From: Streptomyces sp. GKU 895
GTDB taxonomy: Bacteria > Actinomycetota > Actinomycetes > Streptomycetales > Streptomycetaceae
Length of the DNA: 64,000 bases
Reading direction: 5' to 3'
NCBI GenBank assembly: GCA_002027195.1
Contig: MWJO01000002.1
Coordinates: 1-64,000, forward strand
Part shown: piece after piece, positions 18,252 through 29,088 of the stretch
How the letters are laid out: every line of letters begins with the position of its first letter
Numbering within the stretch: position 1 is the stretch's first letter
Notes under the pieces: model-generated
Seen by the model: the letters and a program-made list of their open reading frames with translations, nothing else
Told to the model about the DNA's origin: nothing
The model's database searches: none
Made by a program: the position numbers and the translations under genes

Positions 18252-19913
18252 ATGACTCACCCCCGCCTCACGACGGCCGCCACCGCCGGCGCGGTCGTCC
18301 TGGCCACCGCGGGCACCCTGCTCACCAGCGTGCCCGCGTCCGCCTCGACGACCTGCGCCTCGCCGGTCTTCAAGCGCCAGTTCTTCGCGAACACCACCTT
18401 CTCCGGCACCCCGAAGAAGACCGACTGCGACGACGCCGTCGACCAGAGCTGGAGCGGCTCCCCCGTCTCCGGACTGCCGTCGAACAACTTCGGCGTGCGC
18501 TGGTCGGTCACCCGTGACTTCGGCTCCGGGGGCCCGTTCGCCCTCGCCGCCTCCGGGCTCGACGGGATACGGGTGTACGTCGACGGCACCCGCAAGATCG
18601 ACCTGTGGAAGAACACGACGACGACCGTCTCCAAGACCGTCAACGTCACCATCCCCTCGGGCAAGCACACCCTCCGCGTCGACTACGTCAACTGGACCGG
18701 CAGCGCCAAGGTCAAGTTCGGCTACACACCCCGCACCTCGGCGACGGTCGACAAGGTCAAGCCCCTGCCCCCGACCGGCACTTCGGCCTCGTACGCCCAG
18801 GCCACCGGCAAGGTCAAGCTGACGTGGTCCAGGAACAAGGAGATGGACCTCGCGGGCTACCGGGTCTACCGCCGGCTCAAGGGCGCCTCCTTCGGCAGCA
18901 CCCCGCTCACCACGACCACCTCCACCTCGTACACCGACACCCCGCCCCCCACCGGCGAGACCTACTACTACGAGGTCCGCGCCCACGACAAGGCGGGCAA
19001 CGTCTCGACCGGCACGACCGACCAGGGCGTCACCACCGTCGACCACACCGCTCCCACCGGGGTCACCGGTGTCGCGGCGAAGGGCACCACCGCCGGCATC
19101 TCGCTGAGCTGGGAGGCGTCGGTGTCGAAGGACGTCCATCACTACGAGGTGTGGGCCTACCGCAACGGGGAGGTCGTCCCCGACGGACCGGAGCTCGTGT
19201 TCGGGACGTCGCTGCACTTCCCGGTGCCGGTCGACGACACGGGCGCGCTCTACGGCTTCACCGTGCAGGCCGTCGACACCGCGTCGAACGTCTCGCCGGT
19301 CTCCGGCGAGGTGGGCGCGAGCCGGGCCGTGGCCTCGGCGGCGGCCGCGCCGACCGGCCTCGCCACCGAGCCGCCCGCCGACGATCTCACGATGGTCACG
19401 TGGACGGCGTCGCCCGACGAGGTCGGCGGCTATCACGTCTACCGCCGGACCAGCCCCACGGGTGCCTGGACGGCCATCGGCTCCACCAACGGCACCGGCT
19501 GGGAGGACCGGACCGCGCCGGCCGGCAAGGCGTACTACTACGTGGCCACCGTGGGCGCGGACGGGCTGGAGTCGCTGCCCTCCGAGGAGATCTCCGCCGA
19601 GCGCGTCACCAAGGCGACCGCGGTCGGGCCGAAGGCACCACAGCTGACGCTGGTGACGAACGGGATACCGGGGCGTTCCGCGATCCAGGTCACCGCCGCG
19701 CCGGGCGCCGGCGACGAGGGGCGGCAGCTGAAGGGGTACTCCTGGGAGATGTCCGGGGCGTGCGGTGACAGCGGCACGCAGCTGTCGGCCACGGGGGCCA
19801 TCTCCTGGGTCGCGCCCTACAACGGGCCGTGCATGGTGACCGTGTACGCCGTCGACCACTACGGCCGGGTCGGGTACGAAGGCGCCTCCCTGGAGTTCTT
19901 CAGCGGGCGGTGA
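18252..19913 (+). CDS. secreted PA14/FN3 multidomain protein
   Basis: A 553-residue exported protein, intact twin of the upstream gene. Sec signal ending VPASA; PA14-like domain (about 36-165) with FGVRWSVTRDFGSGGPF and GIRVYVDGTRKIDLWK; then three or more FN3-like domains (about 175-460) and a C-terminal cysteine-containing domain (MSGACGDSGTQ, GPCMVTVYAVD). It probably binds extracellular or cell-wall polysaccharide; no catalytic domain is seen. It ends just before a strong hairpin. Confidence 0.87.
   Translation: MTHPRLTTAATAGAVVLATAGTLLTSVPASASTTCASPVFKRQFFANTTFSGTPKKTDCDDAVDQSWSGSPVSGLPSNNFGVRWSVTRDFGSGGPFALAASGLDGIRVYVDGTRKIDLWKNTTTTVSKTVNVTIPSGKHTLRVDYVNWTGSAKVKFGYTPRTSATVDKVKPLPPTGTSASYAQATGKVKLTWSRNKEMDLAGYRVYRRLKGASFGSTPLTTTTSTSYTDTPPPTGETYYYEVRAHDKAGNVSTGTTDQGVTTVDHTAPTGVTGVAAKGTTAGISLSWEASVSKDVHHYEVWAYRNGEVVPDGPELVFGTSLHFPVPVDDTGALYGFTVQAVDTASNVSPVSGEVGASRAVASAAAAPTGLATEPPADDLTMVTWTASPDEVGGYHVYRRTSPTGAWTAIGSTNGTGWEDRTAPAGKAYYYVATVGADGLESLPSEEISAERVTKATAVGPKAPQLTLVTNGIPGRSAIQVTAAPGAGDEGRQLKGYSWEMSGACGDSGTQLSATGAISWVAPYNGPCMVTVYAVDHYGRVGYEGASLEFFSGR
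18348..19047 (+). repeat. 700-bp near-identical direct repeat, copy 2
   Basis: Second copy of the PA14/FN3 coding repeat, offset by 2,067 bp from copy 1. Confidence 0.8.
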
Positions 19914-19920
19914 CATACGG

Positions 19921-19960
19921 GAGCGGGGCCCGGAGGACGATGATCCTCCGGGCCCCGCTC
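19921..19960. terminator. 17-bp-stem bidirectional terminator
   Basis: Perfect 17-bp arms (19921-19937, 19944-19960) and a 6-nt loop lie between the convergent ends of the PA14/FN3 gene and hspR. Confidence 0.9.
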
Positions 19961-19972
19961 GCGTACAGCTGC

Positions 19973-20419
19973 CTAGTCCTTGGCCTTCTTCGGCCGCCAG
20001 ACCACCAGCGCGCTGGTCTGCTGCACCTCCTGGTACGGCACCAGGTCGCGCCGGTACGACGCGTGCACCGCCGCTTCCCGCTGGCGCATCGTGGCGGCGG
20101 CGCCTTCCAGCGCCGCCTCCATCTCCGCGACCCGGGACTGCAGCGCCGCGACCTGGTTCTCCAGCTCGATGATGCGCTTGATGCCGGCCAGGTTGATGCC
20201 CTCGTCCTGCGACAACTGCTGCACGGTGCGCAGCAGTTCGATGTCGCGGGCCGAGTAGCGGCGGCCCCGCCCGGCGGTGCGGTCCGGGGAGACCAGGCCG
20301 AGGCGGTCGTACTGGCGAAGGGTCTGCGGGTGCAGGCCGGAGAGCTGGGCCGCCACCGAGATGACGTAGACCGGGGTCTCCTCGGTCAGTTCGTACGGGT
20401 TGCGTCGACGGCCGTCCAT
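19973..20419 (-). CDS. hspR: heat-shock repressor HspR (MerR family)
   Basis: Repressor of about 148 residues. After MDGRRRNPYELTEETP comes a MerR-type winged HTH (VAAQLSGLHPQTLRQYDRLG, then RRYSARDIELLRTVQQL), a helix that can mediate dimerisation (ELENQVAALQSRVAEMEAAL), and a basic tail. HspR uses DnaK as co-repressor and binds HAIR sites such as those upstream of dnaK and clpB here. It is last in the dnaK operon. An earlier ATG at 20428 overlaps the dnaJ stop; 20419 has better spacing from AAGGGAG. Confidence 0.95.
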   Translation of the reverse strand: MDGRRRNPYELTEETPVYVISVAAQLSGLHPQTLRQYDRLGLVSPDRTAGRGRRYSARDIELLRTVQQLSQDEGINLAGIKRIIELENQVAALQSRVAEMEAALEGAAATMRQREAAVHASYRRDLVPYQEVQQTSALVVWRPKKAKD

Positions 20420-20424
20420 CACTC

Positions 20425-21606
20425 TCATGCTCCCTTCGCGGCCTGGAACAGCTCCGCCCGCGGGTCCTCGTCCGCGGTCGCCTCGCGATACGCCTCAAGC
20501 GCTTCACGAGCCTTCCCCGTCACGTCCTTGGGGACACTCACCTCGACGGTGACCAGGAGGTCGCCGCGGGTGCCGTCCTTGCGGACCGCGCCCTTGCCGC
20601 GGGCGCGCATGGTGCGGCCGTTGGGGGTGCCGGGCGGCAGCTTCAGCGTGACGGGCGGGCCGCCCAGGGTGGGGACCCGGACCTCGCCGCCGAGGGCCGC
20701 CTCCGCGAACGTCACCGGGACGGTCACCGTGAGGTTGTCGTCCTTGCGGCCGAAGACCGGGTGGGCGTCCACATGGACGGTGACGTACAAGTCGCCCGCG
20801 GGGCCGCCCCGTTCACCCGGCGCGCCCTTGCCGCGCAGGCGGATGCGCTGGTTGTCCGTCACCCCGGCGGGGATGCGGACCTGCATCGTGCGCGAGGACT
20901 TGGCGCGGCCGCTGCCCTTGCACTCCATGCAGGGGTGCTCGGCGATGAGGCCGCGGCCCTTGCAGTCGGGGCAGGGGTCGGTCAGCGAGAAGCCGCCGCC
21001 CGAGCCCCGGGCCACCTGGCCGGTGCCGACGCAGGTCGGGCACACGCGGGGTGTGCCGTTCTTGTCGCCGGTGCCCGAACACGCCTTGCAGGGGGACTGC
21101 GAGGACATCCGCAGCGGGACCGTGGCCCCTTCGATGGCCTCCGTGAAGCTCAGCGTGACCTCGGTGTCGATGTCCTGGCCGCGCCGCGGCTGGACCCGGG
21201 TGCCCCCGGTGCCGCCGCGGTTGAACAGGCCGCCGAACACGTCGCCGATGCCGCCGCCGAAGCCGCCGGAACCCTGGCCGCCCTGGCCGCCACCGCCTCC
21301 GAAGAGGTCACCGAGATCGAAGTTGAAGGAGCCGCCGCCCGCGCCCGGCCCCGCGCGGAATCCGCCGTTGCCGAACAGTGCGCGGGCTTCGTCGTACTCC
21401 TTGCGCTTCTTGGGGTCGCCGAGGATGTCGTTCGCCTCGGAGATCTCCTTGAAGCGCTCCTCCGCCTTGGTGTTGCCCTTGTTGGCGTCCGGGTGGAACT
21501 CGCGGGCGAGCTTCCGGTACGCCTTCTTGATCTCGGCCTCGGTGGCGTCCTTGGGGACGCCGAGGACCTTGTAGTAGTCCTTCTCGATGAAGTCCTTGGT
21601 GCTCAT
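20425..21606 (-). CDS. dnaJ: chaperone DnaJ, type I
   Basis: A 393-residue Hsp40. J domain with the HPD motif (LAREFHPDANKG), Gly/Phe-rich linker (about 75-130), four CxxCxGxG zinc motifs (CKACSGTG, CPTCVGTG, CPDCKGRG, CMECKGSG) and C-terminal substrate-binding domains. It stimulates DnaK ATPase and delivers clients. Third in the operon after grpE, with a 36-nt gap. Confidence 0.97.
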   Translation of the reverse strand: MSTKDFIEKDYYKVLGVPKDATEAEIKKAYRKLAREFHPDANKGNTKAEERFKEISEANDILGDPKKRKEYDEARALFGNGGFRAGPGAGGGSFNFDLGDLFGGGGGQGGQGSGGFGGGIGDVFGGLFNRGGTGGTRVQPRRGQDIDTEVTLSFTEAIEGATVPLRMSSQSPCKACSGTGDKNGTPRVCPTCVGTGQVARGSGGGFSLTDPCPDCKGRGLIAEHPCMECKGSGRAKSSRTMQVRIPAGVTDNQRIRLRGKGAPGERGGPAGDLYVTVHVDAHPVFGRKDDNLTVTVPVTFAEAALGGEVRVPTLGGPPVTLKLPPGTPNGRTMRARGKGAVRKDGTRGDLLVTVEVSVPKDVTGKAREALEAYREATADEDPRAELFQAAKGA

Positions 21607-21642
21607 CCTCGACGCCCCTCCTCTCGGTCGGTCCCGTTGACG

Positions 21643-22291
21643 TCAGCCCTCTTCAGAGCTGTTGTCCTTCTTCTCCTCGGTCTCGGCGTCCTCGGCCTTG
21701 ACCGTCTGCGCACCCGGCTGCGGTTCGGCGACGGCCACCCGGGCGGGGCGGATGGTGCGCTCGCCGATGCGATACCCCGGCTGGAGGATCGCCACGCAGG
21801 TCGTCTCGGTGACGTCCGGTGCGTAACTGTGCATCAGGGCCTCGTGGATCGTCGGGTCGAAGGGCTCGCCCTCCTTGCCGAACTGCTGCAGACCCATCTT
21901 CGCCGCGACAGTCTCCAGCGACTCACCGACGGACTTGAATCCGCCGACGAACTCGCCGTGGTCCCGGGCGCGGCCGATGTCGTCGAGCACGGGCAGGAGT
22001 TCGGTCAGGAGGTTCGCGATGGCGATCTCCTTGACCGTGATCCGGTCCCGCTCCACGCGGCGGCGGTAGTTCTGGAACTCGGCCTGGAGCCGCTGGAGGT
22101 CCGCGGTGCGCTCCTCGAGCGCCTTGCGCACCTGGTCCAGCTGGGCCGTCAGACCGGCGATCTGTGCGTTTGCGTCCCCGGCCGGGGCCGCCCCCTCACC
22201 CTCGGGCGAGGCGGCGGTCTTCGGCTCGGCGTCGTCGGGGGTCGCGCCGGAGGGGACGTCGGCTTCTCCTCGAAGCCCGGGGTCTCCTCCG

Positions 22292-22295
<4 letters not shown>
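21643..22295 (-). pseudogene. grpE: nucleotide exchange factor GrpE, apparent frameshift near codon 12
   Basis: The body encodes a standard GrpE: acidic N-terminus, a long coiled coil (QLDQVRKALEERTADLQRLQ, FQNYRRRVERDR), then the beta-domain ending in VAILQPGYRIGERTIRPARV. The expected start GTG 22295 overlaps the dnaK stop (GTGA) and reads TEETPGFEEKP. One base is then missing near 22261 before DVPSGATPDDAEP continues in the next frame. Since the rest is intact, a sequencing deletion is likely. It releases ADP from DnaK. Confidence 0.9.
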
Positions 22296-24192
<1,897 letters not shown>

Positions 24193-24200
24193 TCAACAGA

Positions 24201-24221
24201 CCTGAGTCTGTGAGGCTCAAC
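24201..24221 (-). promoter_or_regulatory. degenerate second HAIR upstream of dnaK
   Basis: CCTGAGT-N7-GCTCAAC matches the HAIR consensus at 11 of 14 arm positions and lies 52 bp from the perfect site, five helical turns centre to centre. It plausibly allows cooperative HspR binding (inference). Confidence 0.65.
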
Positions 24222-24223
24222 TC

Positions 24224-25230
24224 TTATCCGTTCCTTACACGCAATGGGGCTCTGACCTGCGGCGATACCGGTCGAGGAGTCCCGGAGGACTTCACCCGCA
24301 GCAGGGCGAGTACGACGACCAGGGCGCCCGAGGCCACCCACAGCGCCCCCGTTCCGCCCACCCATCCGAGGTGCTCCAGCACCCCGACGAGCACCCCGGC
24401 GAAGGCCCCGAGCCCGAGCAGCACCACCGTCCCCTGCGGGGTCAGCCCGAGCCTGCGCAGCCGGTGCCCGAGATGGTCGGGCCCGCGCCGCCCGGCCAGC
24501 CGCCGGGAGACGACGACCAGAAGGACGTCGGCGACGGCGACGGCGTTGAGCGCGAACAGCACGCCCGCGCTGGAGGCCGCCTCGTGCCCGGTCCGCGCCA
24601 CCACGCCGGCCGCCGCGAGCACGAACCCGGCGAACAGCGCCCCACCCGAACCGAGCCCCCACGCGCGCGGGCGGCCAGTTGTGCATGGAGGAACCCGGTC
24701 AGCGCGGCCGCCAGCACGCTCAGCAGCACCGCGAGCCCGTCCATCACCTCGGCCGCCACGCAGGCGCCCACCCCGAAGGCGCGACGACCCCGACGGTCCC
24801 GGCGAGTCCGTCGGCATGGTCGAGTGCCCGGAACCCCAGGGCCACGAACACGATCCAGCCCACGGCGAGCACCCCGCCGACGACGCCGGTCTCCTCGTAC
24901 GGCACCACGCAGGCCGCCGCCACGGCCGTACCGACGCAGAGCACGCGCGCGCGGACGCGCCACAGGTCGGCGGCGAGTCCGAGGGCGGCGACGGCGCCGG
25001 CCGCGACGAGGAGTTCCCCGCCGCCCGGGGGCGCGACGTGCGTCCGCTCCCCCCGCGGCCACGACGGCGCAGGTCGCGAGCACCACGGCGACGCCCCCGG
25101 AGAGCGGCACCTTGCGCTGCTGCCGGCGGCGGTCGACGAGACCGAGGCGCAGCGCGGGGGCGCGGAGTACGGCCGCCAGGACGGCGGTCAGCAGCAGGGC
25201 GGTCGTGGCGGCGGCGATCCCATAGAGCAC
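24224..25230 (-). pseudogene. WecA/TagO/MraY-type glycosyl-phosphate transferase, three frameshifts
   Basis: Membrane phosphosugar transferase of about 335 residues in four reading-frame pieces. The N-terminal frame has a leading helix and KVPLSGGVAVVLA. A run of six C (25049-25054) shifts the frame before VLCVGTAVAAACVVPYEETG and ALGFRALDHADGLAGT, the DD-type metal-binding loop of the family. Near 24780 it shifts again (FGVGACVAAEVMDGLAVLL), and a C5 run at 24656-24660 shifts it back to LFAGFVLAAAGVVARTGHE. Adding one base at each point restores one ORF. Likely substrates are UDP-sugars and polyprenyl phosphate. GTG 25230 is the preferred start; 25248 is possible. Confidence 0.75.
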
Positions 25231-25252
25231 GCGTCTTAAAGTAGTCACGAAT

Positions 25253-25267
25253 GTACCAATTTGGTAC
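25253..25267. promoter_or_regulatory. palindrome between divergent genes
   Basis: GTACCAATTTGGTAC has exact 7-bp arms around one base. It lies just upstream of the WecA-like start and about 175 nt upstream of the Fe-S gene, in a locally AT-rich patch. It looks like a dimeric repressor operator; the regulator is unknown. Confidence 0.5.
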
Positions 25268-25441
25268 GAATAACACGTTCGGATTGCCACACACTCGCCA
25301 TCGGCCCTTAAGGCAACCCTCAGCGACACAGATCACCGCAGTGCTGGCTACAGTGCGGACGACGATGCGGGTACCCTCAAGAGGACTGCATAAGTTACCG
25401 CTTAGTAATCTCGCCCCGCCCAGGCCCGAGGAGCCCCCGAC

Positions 25442-27709
25442 ATGCAACTCGCAGCGATCATCGTGTCGCTGGTCCTGACCGTGGTCGGCGCCGCACTCTT
25501 CGCACGCGTCATCGCGCAGTTCGTCCGCTTCTTCATGCTCGGACAGCCGCTGCCGGCCGGTGCCCGGACCGACAACCCGTACCAGCGCAGCGTGACCCTG
25601 GTGAAGGAGTTCCTGGGCCACACGCGCATGAACCGCTGGGGCATCGTGGGCTTCGCCCACTGGTTCGTCGCCATCGGCTTCCTGACGCTGATCCCGATCC
25701 TGGGCCAGGCCCTCGGCCAGCTCTTCCAGGCCGACTTCCAGCTGCCGATCATCGGCGGCTGGCTGCCCTGGGAGATGTACGTCGAGTTCATCACCGTCAT
25801 GACCACGGTGGGCATCGCGATCCTCATCCCGATCCGGCTGCTGAACCTGCCCTCCCGGGCGGGCCGCAAGTCCCGTTTCGCCGGCTCCACCGCCTGGCAG
25901 GCGTACTTCGTCGAGTACGTCATCCTCACCATCGGCACCGTGATCTACATCCTGCGCGGCCTGGAGGGCGCGCTGCACCACGTGGAGCACTACGAGGCCG
26001 CGTACTTCGCCTCGTACCCGCTGGTCGCCGCCCTGCGCGACCTCGACGTCTCCACGCTGCAGAACCTGGTCTACCTGTTCGCCGGGATCAAGGTCAGCGT
26101 CTCCTTCATCTGGATGATCGTCGTCTCGCTCAACGCCGACATGAGCGTCGCCTGGCACCGCTTCCTCGCCTTCCCGAACATCTGGTTCAAGCGCGACGCC
26201 GACGGCCGCACCGCCCTCGGCGCGCTTCAGCCGATGACCTCGGGCGGCAAGCCGATCGACTTCACCGACCCCGGTGACGACGACGTCTTCGGCGTCAGCC
26301 AGGTCGAGCAGTTCTCCTGGAAGGGCCTGCTCGACTTCTCCACCTGCACCGAGTGCGGCCGCTGCCAGTCGCAGTGCCCGGCCTGGAACACGGGCAAGCC
26401 GCTCTCCCCGAAGCTGCTGATCATGTCGCTGCGCGACCACTCGCACGCCAAGGCGCCCTACCTGCTCGCGGGTGGCGGCAAGACCATGGAGGGCGAGGAG
26501 AAGGCGTCCGAGGAGCAGCTCAAGGACGTCCCCGCCGCCGCTCTCGCCGAGGCCGAGCGCCCGCTGATCGGCACCGTGGAGGAGAACGGCGTCATCGACC
26601 CGGACGTCCTGTGGTCCTGCACCACCTGCGGCGCCTGTGTCGAGCAGTGCCCGGTCGACATCGAGCACGTCGACCACATCGTCGACATGCGCCGCTACCA
26701 GGTGATGATCGAGTCCGCGTTCCCGTCCGAGGCGGGCACGATGCTCAAGAACCTGGAGAAGAAGGGCAACCCCTGGGGCCTGGCCAAGAAGCAGCGCCTG
26801 GAGTGGACGAAGGAAGTCGACTTCGAGGTGCCGGTCGTCGGCAAGGACATCGAGGACCTCTCCGAGGTCGAGTACCTCTACTGGGTCGGCTGCGCCGGCG
26901 CCCTGGAGGACCGCGCCAAGAAGACCACCAAGGCCTTCGCCGAGCTGCTGCACATGGCGGGCGTCAAGTTCGCGATCATGGGCGGCGACGAGAAGTGCAC
27001 CGGTGACTCCGCCCGCCGCCTCGGCAACGAGCCCCTGTTCCAGGAGCTCGGCATGGAGAACGTGGCCGCGCTGAACATGGCGTTCGGCGAGGACGACGAG
27101 GACCCGGAGACGAAGAAGCCGAAGTCGGCGAAGAAGATCGTCGCCACCTGCCCGCACTGCCTCAACACGCTCGGCAACGAGTACCCGCAGCTCGGCGGCG
27201 ACTACGAGGTCATCCACCACACCCAGCTGCTCCAGCACCTGGTGGACGAGGGCAAGCTGGTCCCGGTCACCCCGGTCGAGGGCATCATCACCTACCACGA
27301 CCCCTGCTACCTGGGCCGCCACAACAAGATCTACACGCCCCCGCGCGAGATCATCGCCAACGTCCCCGGCCTCCGGAACGAGGAGATGCACCGCCACAAG
27401 GAGCGCGGCTTCTGCTGTGGCGCCGGTGGCGCGCGGATGTGGATGGAGGAGCGGATCGGCAAGCGCATCAACAACGAGCGCGTCGACGAGGCTCTGTCGT
27501 TGAACCCCGACATCGTCTCCACCGCCTGCCCGTTCTGCCTGGTCATGCTCACCGACTCGGTGAACGGCAAGAAGAACGAGGGCAAGGCCAAGGAGTCCAT
27601 CACCGTCGTCGACGTCGCCCAGCTGCTGCTGGAGTCGGTCAAGACCCCGGTGGACCCCGAGGACGCCGCGGAGACCGAGAGCGAGCCGGAGCCCGAGCCG
27701 GTCAAATAG
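25442..27709 (+). CDS. membrane (Fe-S)-binding oxidoreductase with CCG domains
   Basis: A 755-residue protein. Five or so N-terminal helices (about 1-240) resemble a NarI-like cytochrome b module. Two 4Fe-4S motifs follow (STCTECGRCQSQCP and SCTTCGACVEQCP). Two cysteine-rich CCG domains end it (WVGCAGALEDRA with TCPHCLNTLGNEYP; YHDPCYLGRHN with GFCCGAGGARMWME and ACPFCLVMLTDS). The layout resembles heterodisulfide reductase or glycolate oxidase subunits. It probably passes electrons between a soluble dehydrogenase and the quinone pool; the donor is unknown. Single-gene transcript ending at a hairpin. Confidence 0.92.
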   Translation: MQLAAIIVSLVLTVVGAALFARVIAQFVRFFMLGQPLPAGARTDNPYQRSVTLVKEFLGHTRMNRWGIVGFAHWFVAIGFLTLIPILGQALGQLFQADFQLPIIGGWLPWEMYVEFITVMTTVGIAILIPIRLLNLPSRAGRKSRFAGSTAWQAYFVEYVILTIGTVIYILRGLEGALHHVEHYEAAYFASYPLVAALRDLDVSTLQNLVYLFAGIKVSVSFIWMIVVSLNADMSVAWHRFLAFPNIWFKRDADGRTALGALQPMTSGGKPIDFTDPGDDDVFGVSQVEQFSWKGLLDFSTCTECGRCQSQCPAWNTGKPLSPKLLIMSLRDHSHAKAPYLLAGGGKTMEGEEKASEEQLKDVPAAALAEAERPLIGTVEENGVIDPDVLWSCTTCGACVEQCPVDIEHVDHIVDMRRYQVMIESAFPSEAGTMLKNLEKKGNPWGLAKKQRLEWTKEVDFEVPVVGKDIEDLSEVEYLYWVGCAGALEDRAKKTTKAFAELLHMAGVKFAIMGGDEKCTGDSARRLGNEPLFQELGMENVAALNMAFGEDDEDPETKKPKSAKKIVATCPHCLNTLGNEYPQLGGDYEVIHHTQLLQHLVDEGKLVPVTPVEGIITYHDPCYLGRHNKIYTPPREIIANVPGLRNEEMHRHKERGFCCGAGGARMWMEERIGKRINNERVDEALSLNPDIVSTACPFCLVMLTDSVNGKKNEGKAKESITVVDVAQLLLESVKTPVDPEDAAETESEPEPEPVK

Positions 27710-28514
27710 CACTCGTGGTCGGTACGGCCGTACGACGCCCCCTGTCCGAGGAATCGGCAGGGGGCGTCGCCGTGTGCCGGCGCGCGCCGCAGATGACGAA
27801 GGTGACGCTGATCAGCAGCGCCCAGGAGACCCACTTGCCGACCGCGACCGGCTGCCAGCCGTCGAGCTGGTCCGGATAGGTCCAGGCGCCCAGATACGTC
27901 GCCACGTTCTCCGCCAGCCACAGGAAGAACCCGATCAGCGCGAAGGACAGCGCCAGCGGCATCCGGTACCGGTGGGCGCCGATCGTGTAGTGCACCCAGG
28001 TGCTCGCGGTCGCCGCCAGCAGCAGCGCGGCGAGCGGCCAGCGCAGGTCGGGTATCCAGTGGTGGGTGAGGAAGTTGGCGTACAGCAGCACGGCGACCGC
28101 GGCGGTGGCGCGGGGCCGGTAGCCGCTCAGCGACAGCCGCAGCAGCCGCCAGGCACGGCACACGTAGCTGCCGACCGCCGCGTACATGAACCCGCCGTAC
28201 AGCGGCACCCCGGCGAGCTTCGCGACCCCCGGCTCGGGGTAACTCCAGGAGCCGACGTGCACCTTCACCATCTCGAAGGCGAGGCCGAGCAGATGGCAGA
28301 ACGCCACGACCGCCACCTCACGCCGCGTCTCCCAGCCCACCAGGAACCCCACGCCGGTCAGCAGGACGCCGTACGCCAGCAGCAGGTCGTAGCGCGCGAC
28401 CGGCAGCGGCGGCAGCAGGGTCGAGGCCGCCATGCCGGCGAACAGGGCGACGGCGAAGGCGCAGCAGCGGGCCTGGAGCCAGGTGAAGCGGGCGAGTTGG
28501 CGGAGGGCATGCAT
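27702..28514 (-). CDS. DUF817 integral membrane protein
   Basis: A 270-residue multipass protein with about seven helices. Family segments include GLAFEMVKVHVGSWSYPE, GVPLYGGFMYAAVGSYVCR, ANFLTHHWIPDLRW and FFLWLAENVATYLGAWTYP, all typical of DUF817. Its Trp, His and Glu residues at helix ends suggest a ligand site, but no function is known. The 3' end overlaps the Fe-S gene by 8 nt on the other strand. Confidence 0.88.
   Translation of the reverse strand: MHALRQLARFTWLQARCCAFAVALFAGMAASTLLPPLPVARYDLLLAYGVLLTGVGFLVGWETRREVAVVAFCHLLGLAFEMVKVHVGSWSYPEPGVAKLAGVPLYGGFMYAAVGSYVCRAWRLLRLSLSGYRPRATAAVAVLLYANFLTHHWIPDLRWPLAALLLAATASTWVHYTIGAHRYRMPLALSFALIGFFLWLAENVATYLGAWTYPDQLDGWQPVAVGKWVSWALLISVTFVICGARRHTATPPADSSDRGRRTAVPTTSAI
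27734..27768. terminator. hairpin terminator of the Fe-S gene
   Basis: Arms GACGCCCCCTG and CAGGGGGCGTC (11 bp) with an inner CCGA/TCGG pairing. It lies 25 nt after the Fe-S stop, inside the 3' end of the DUF817 gene. Confidence 0.8.
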
Positions 28515-28559
28515 GGTGCTGTAGATCGCCGCCGGGGCGGGGACGGTTCCAGCGGCGCC

Positions 28560-29084
28560 CTACATGGGCAGCGAATGCAGCCGCGCCCGCCCCGCCGGCC
28601 ATACGGCGCCCTCGACGAGCGGCAGCCACATCGTGTGCAGCGGATGGTCGACGACGGCGTCCCCCGGCTGCTCCACCCGCATGCCGTCCGGCGCCTCCCG
28701 CCAGCCCAGCCGCCGGTACAGCGGCATCCGGTCCGGCAGGCAGAACAGCAGCCCGAACTCCGCTTCGGTGCCCCGGGCATGGGCGACGGCGGCCTCCACC
28801 ACCAGCCGCGCCAGCCCCTGGCCCCGCAGGTCCGGCGCGACGACCACCCCGCCGAGGCCCGCCACCGGGAACCGCCTCGCGCCGGCCGACACCGTGGCGT
28901 CCACCAGCCCCGCGTGCGCCACCAGCCGCCCCTGGTGCCGGACGCCGAAGTGCACGTCCTTGTCCCGGGACCGCACCCCGAACGCGGCCACCTCGAAGGG
29001 GTCGTCGACACCGCCGGTGATCTCGTCGAGGTCGGCCTTCGTGTACTGGGGGAGCCGGATGGCCGCGTACGTCATGACGATCAT
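28560..29084 (-). CDS. GNAT-family N-acetyltransferase
   Basis: A 174-residue GNAT protein. The acetyl-CoA site is clear in LGGVVVAPDLRGQGLARLVV (the R/Q-x-x-G-x-G/A loop). DKDVHFGVRHQGRLVAHAGLV forms earlier strands and MPLYRRLGW the late motif. Substrate unknown. It lies 4 nt after the kinase-like gene and is probably co-transcribed with it. Confidence 0.85.
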   Translation of the reverse strand: MIVMTYAAIRLPQYTKADLDEITGGVDDPFEVAAFGVRSRDKDVHFGVRHQGRLVAHAGLVDATVSAGARRFPVAGLGGVVVAPDLRGQGLARLVVEAAVAHARGTEAEFGLLFCLPDRMPLYRRLGWREAPDGMRVEQPGDAVVDHPLHTMWLPLVEGAVWPAGRARLHSLPM

Positions 29085-29088
29085 CGTT

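Noticed and set aside
24224..27712. 1,162-codon reverse-strand open frame
   Set aside because: Mostly antisense of the Fe-S oxidoreductase; only the far 3' end belongs to the WecA-like gene.
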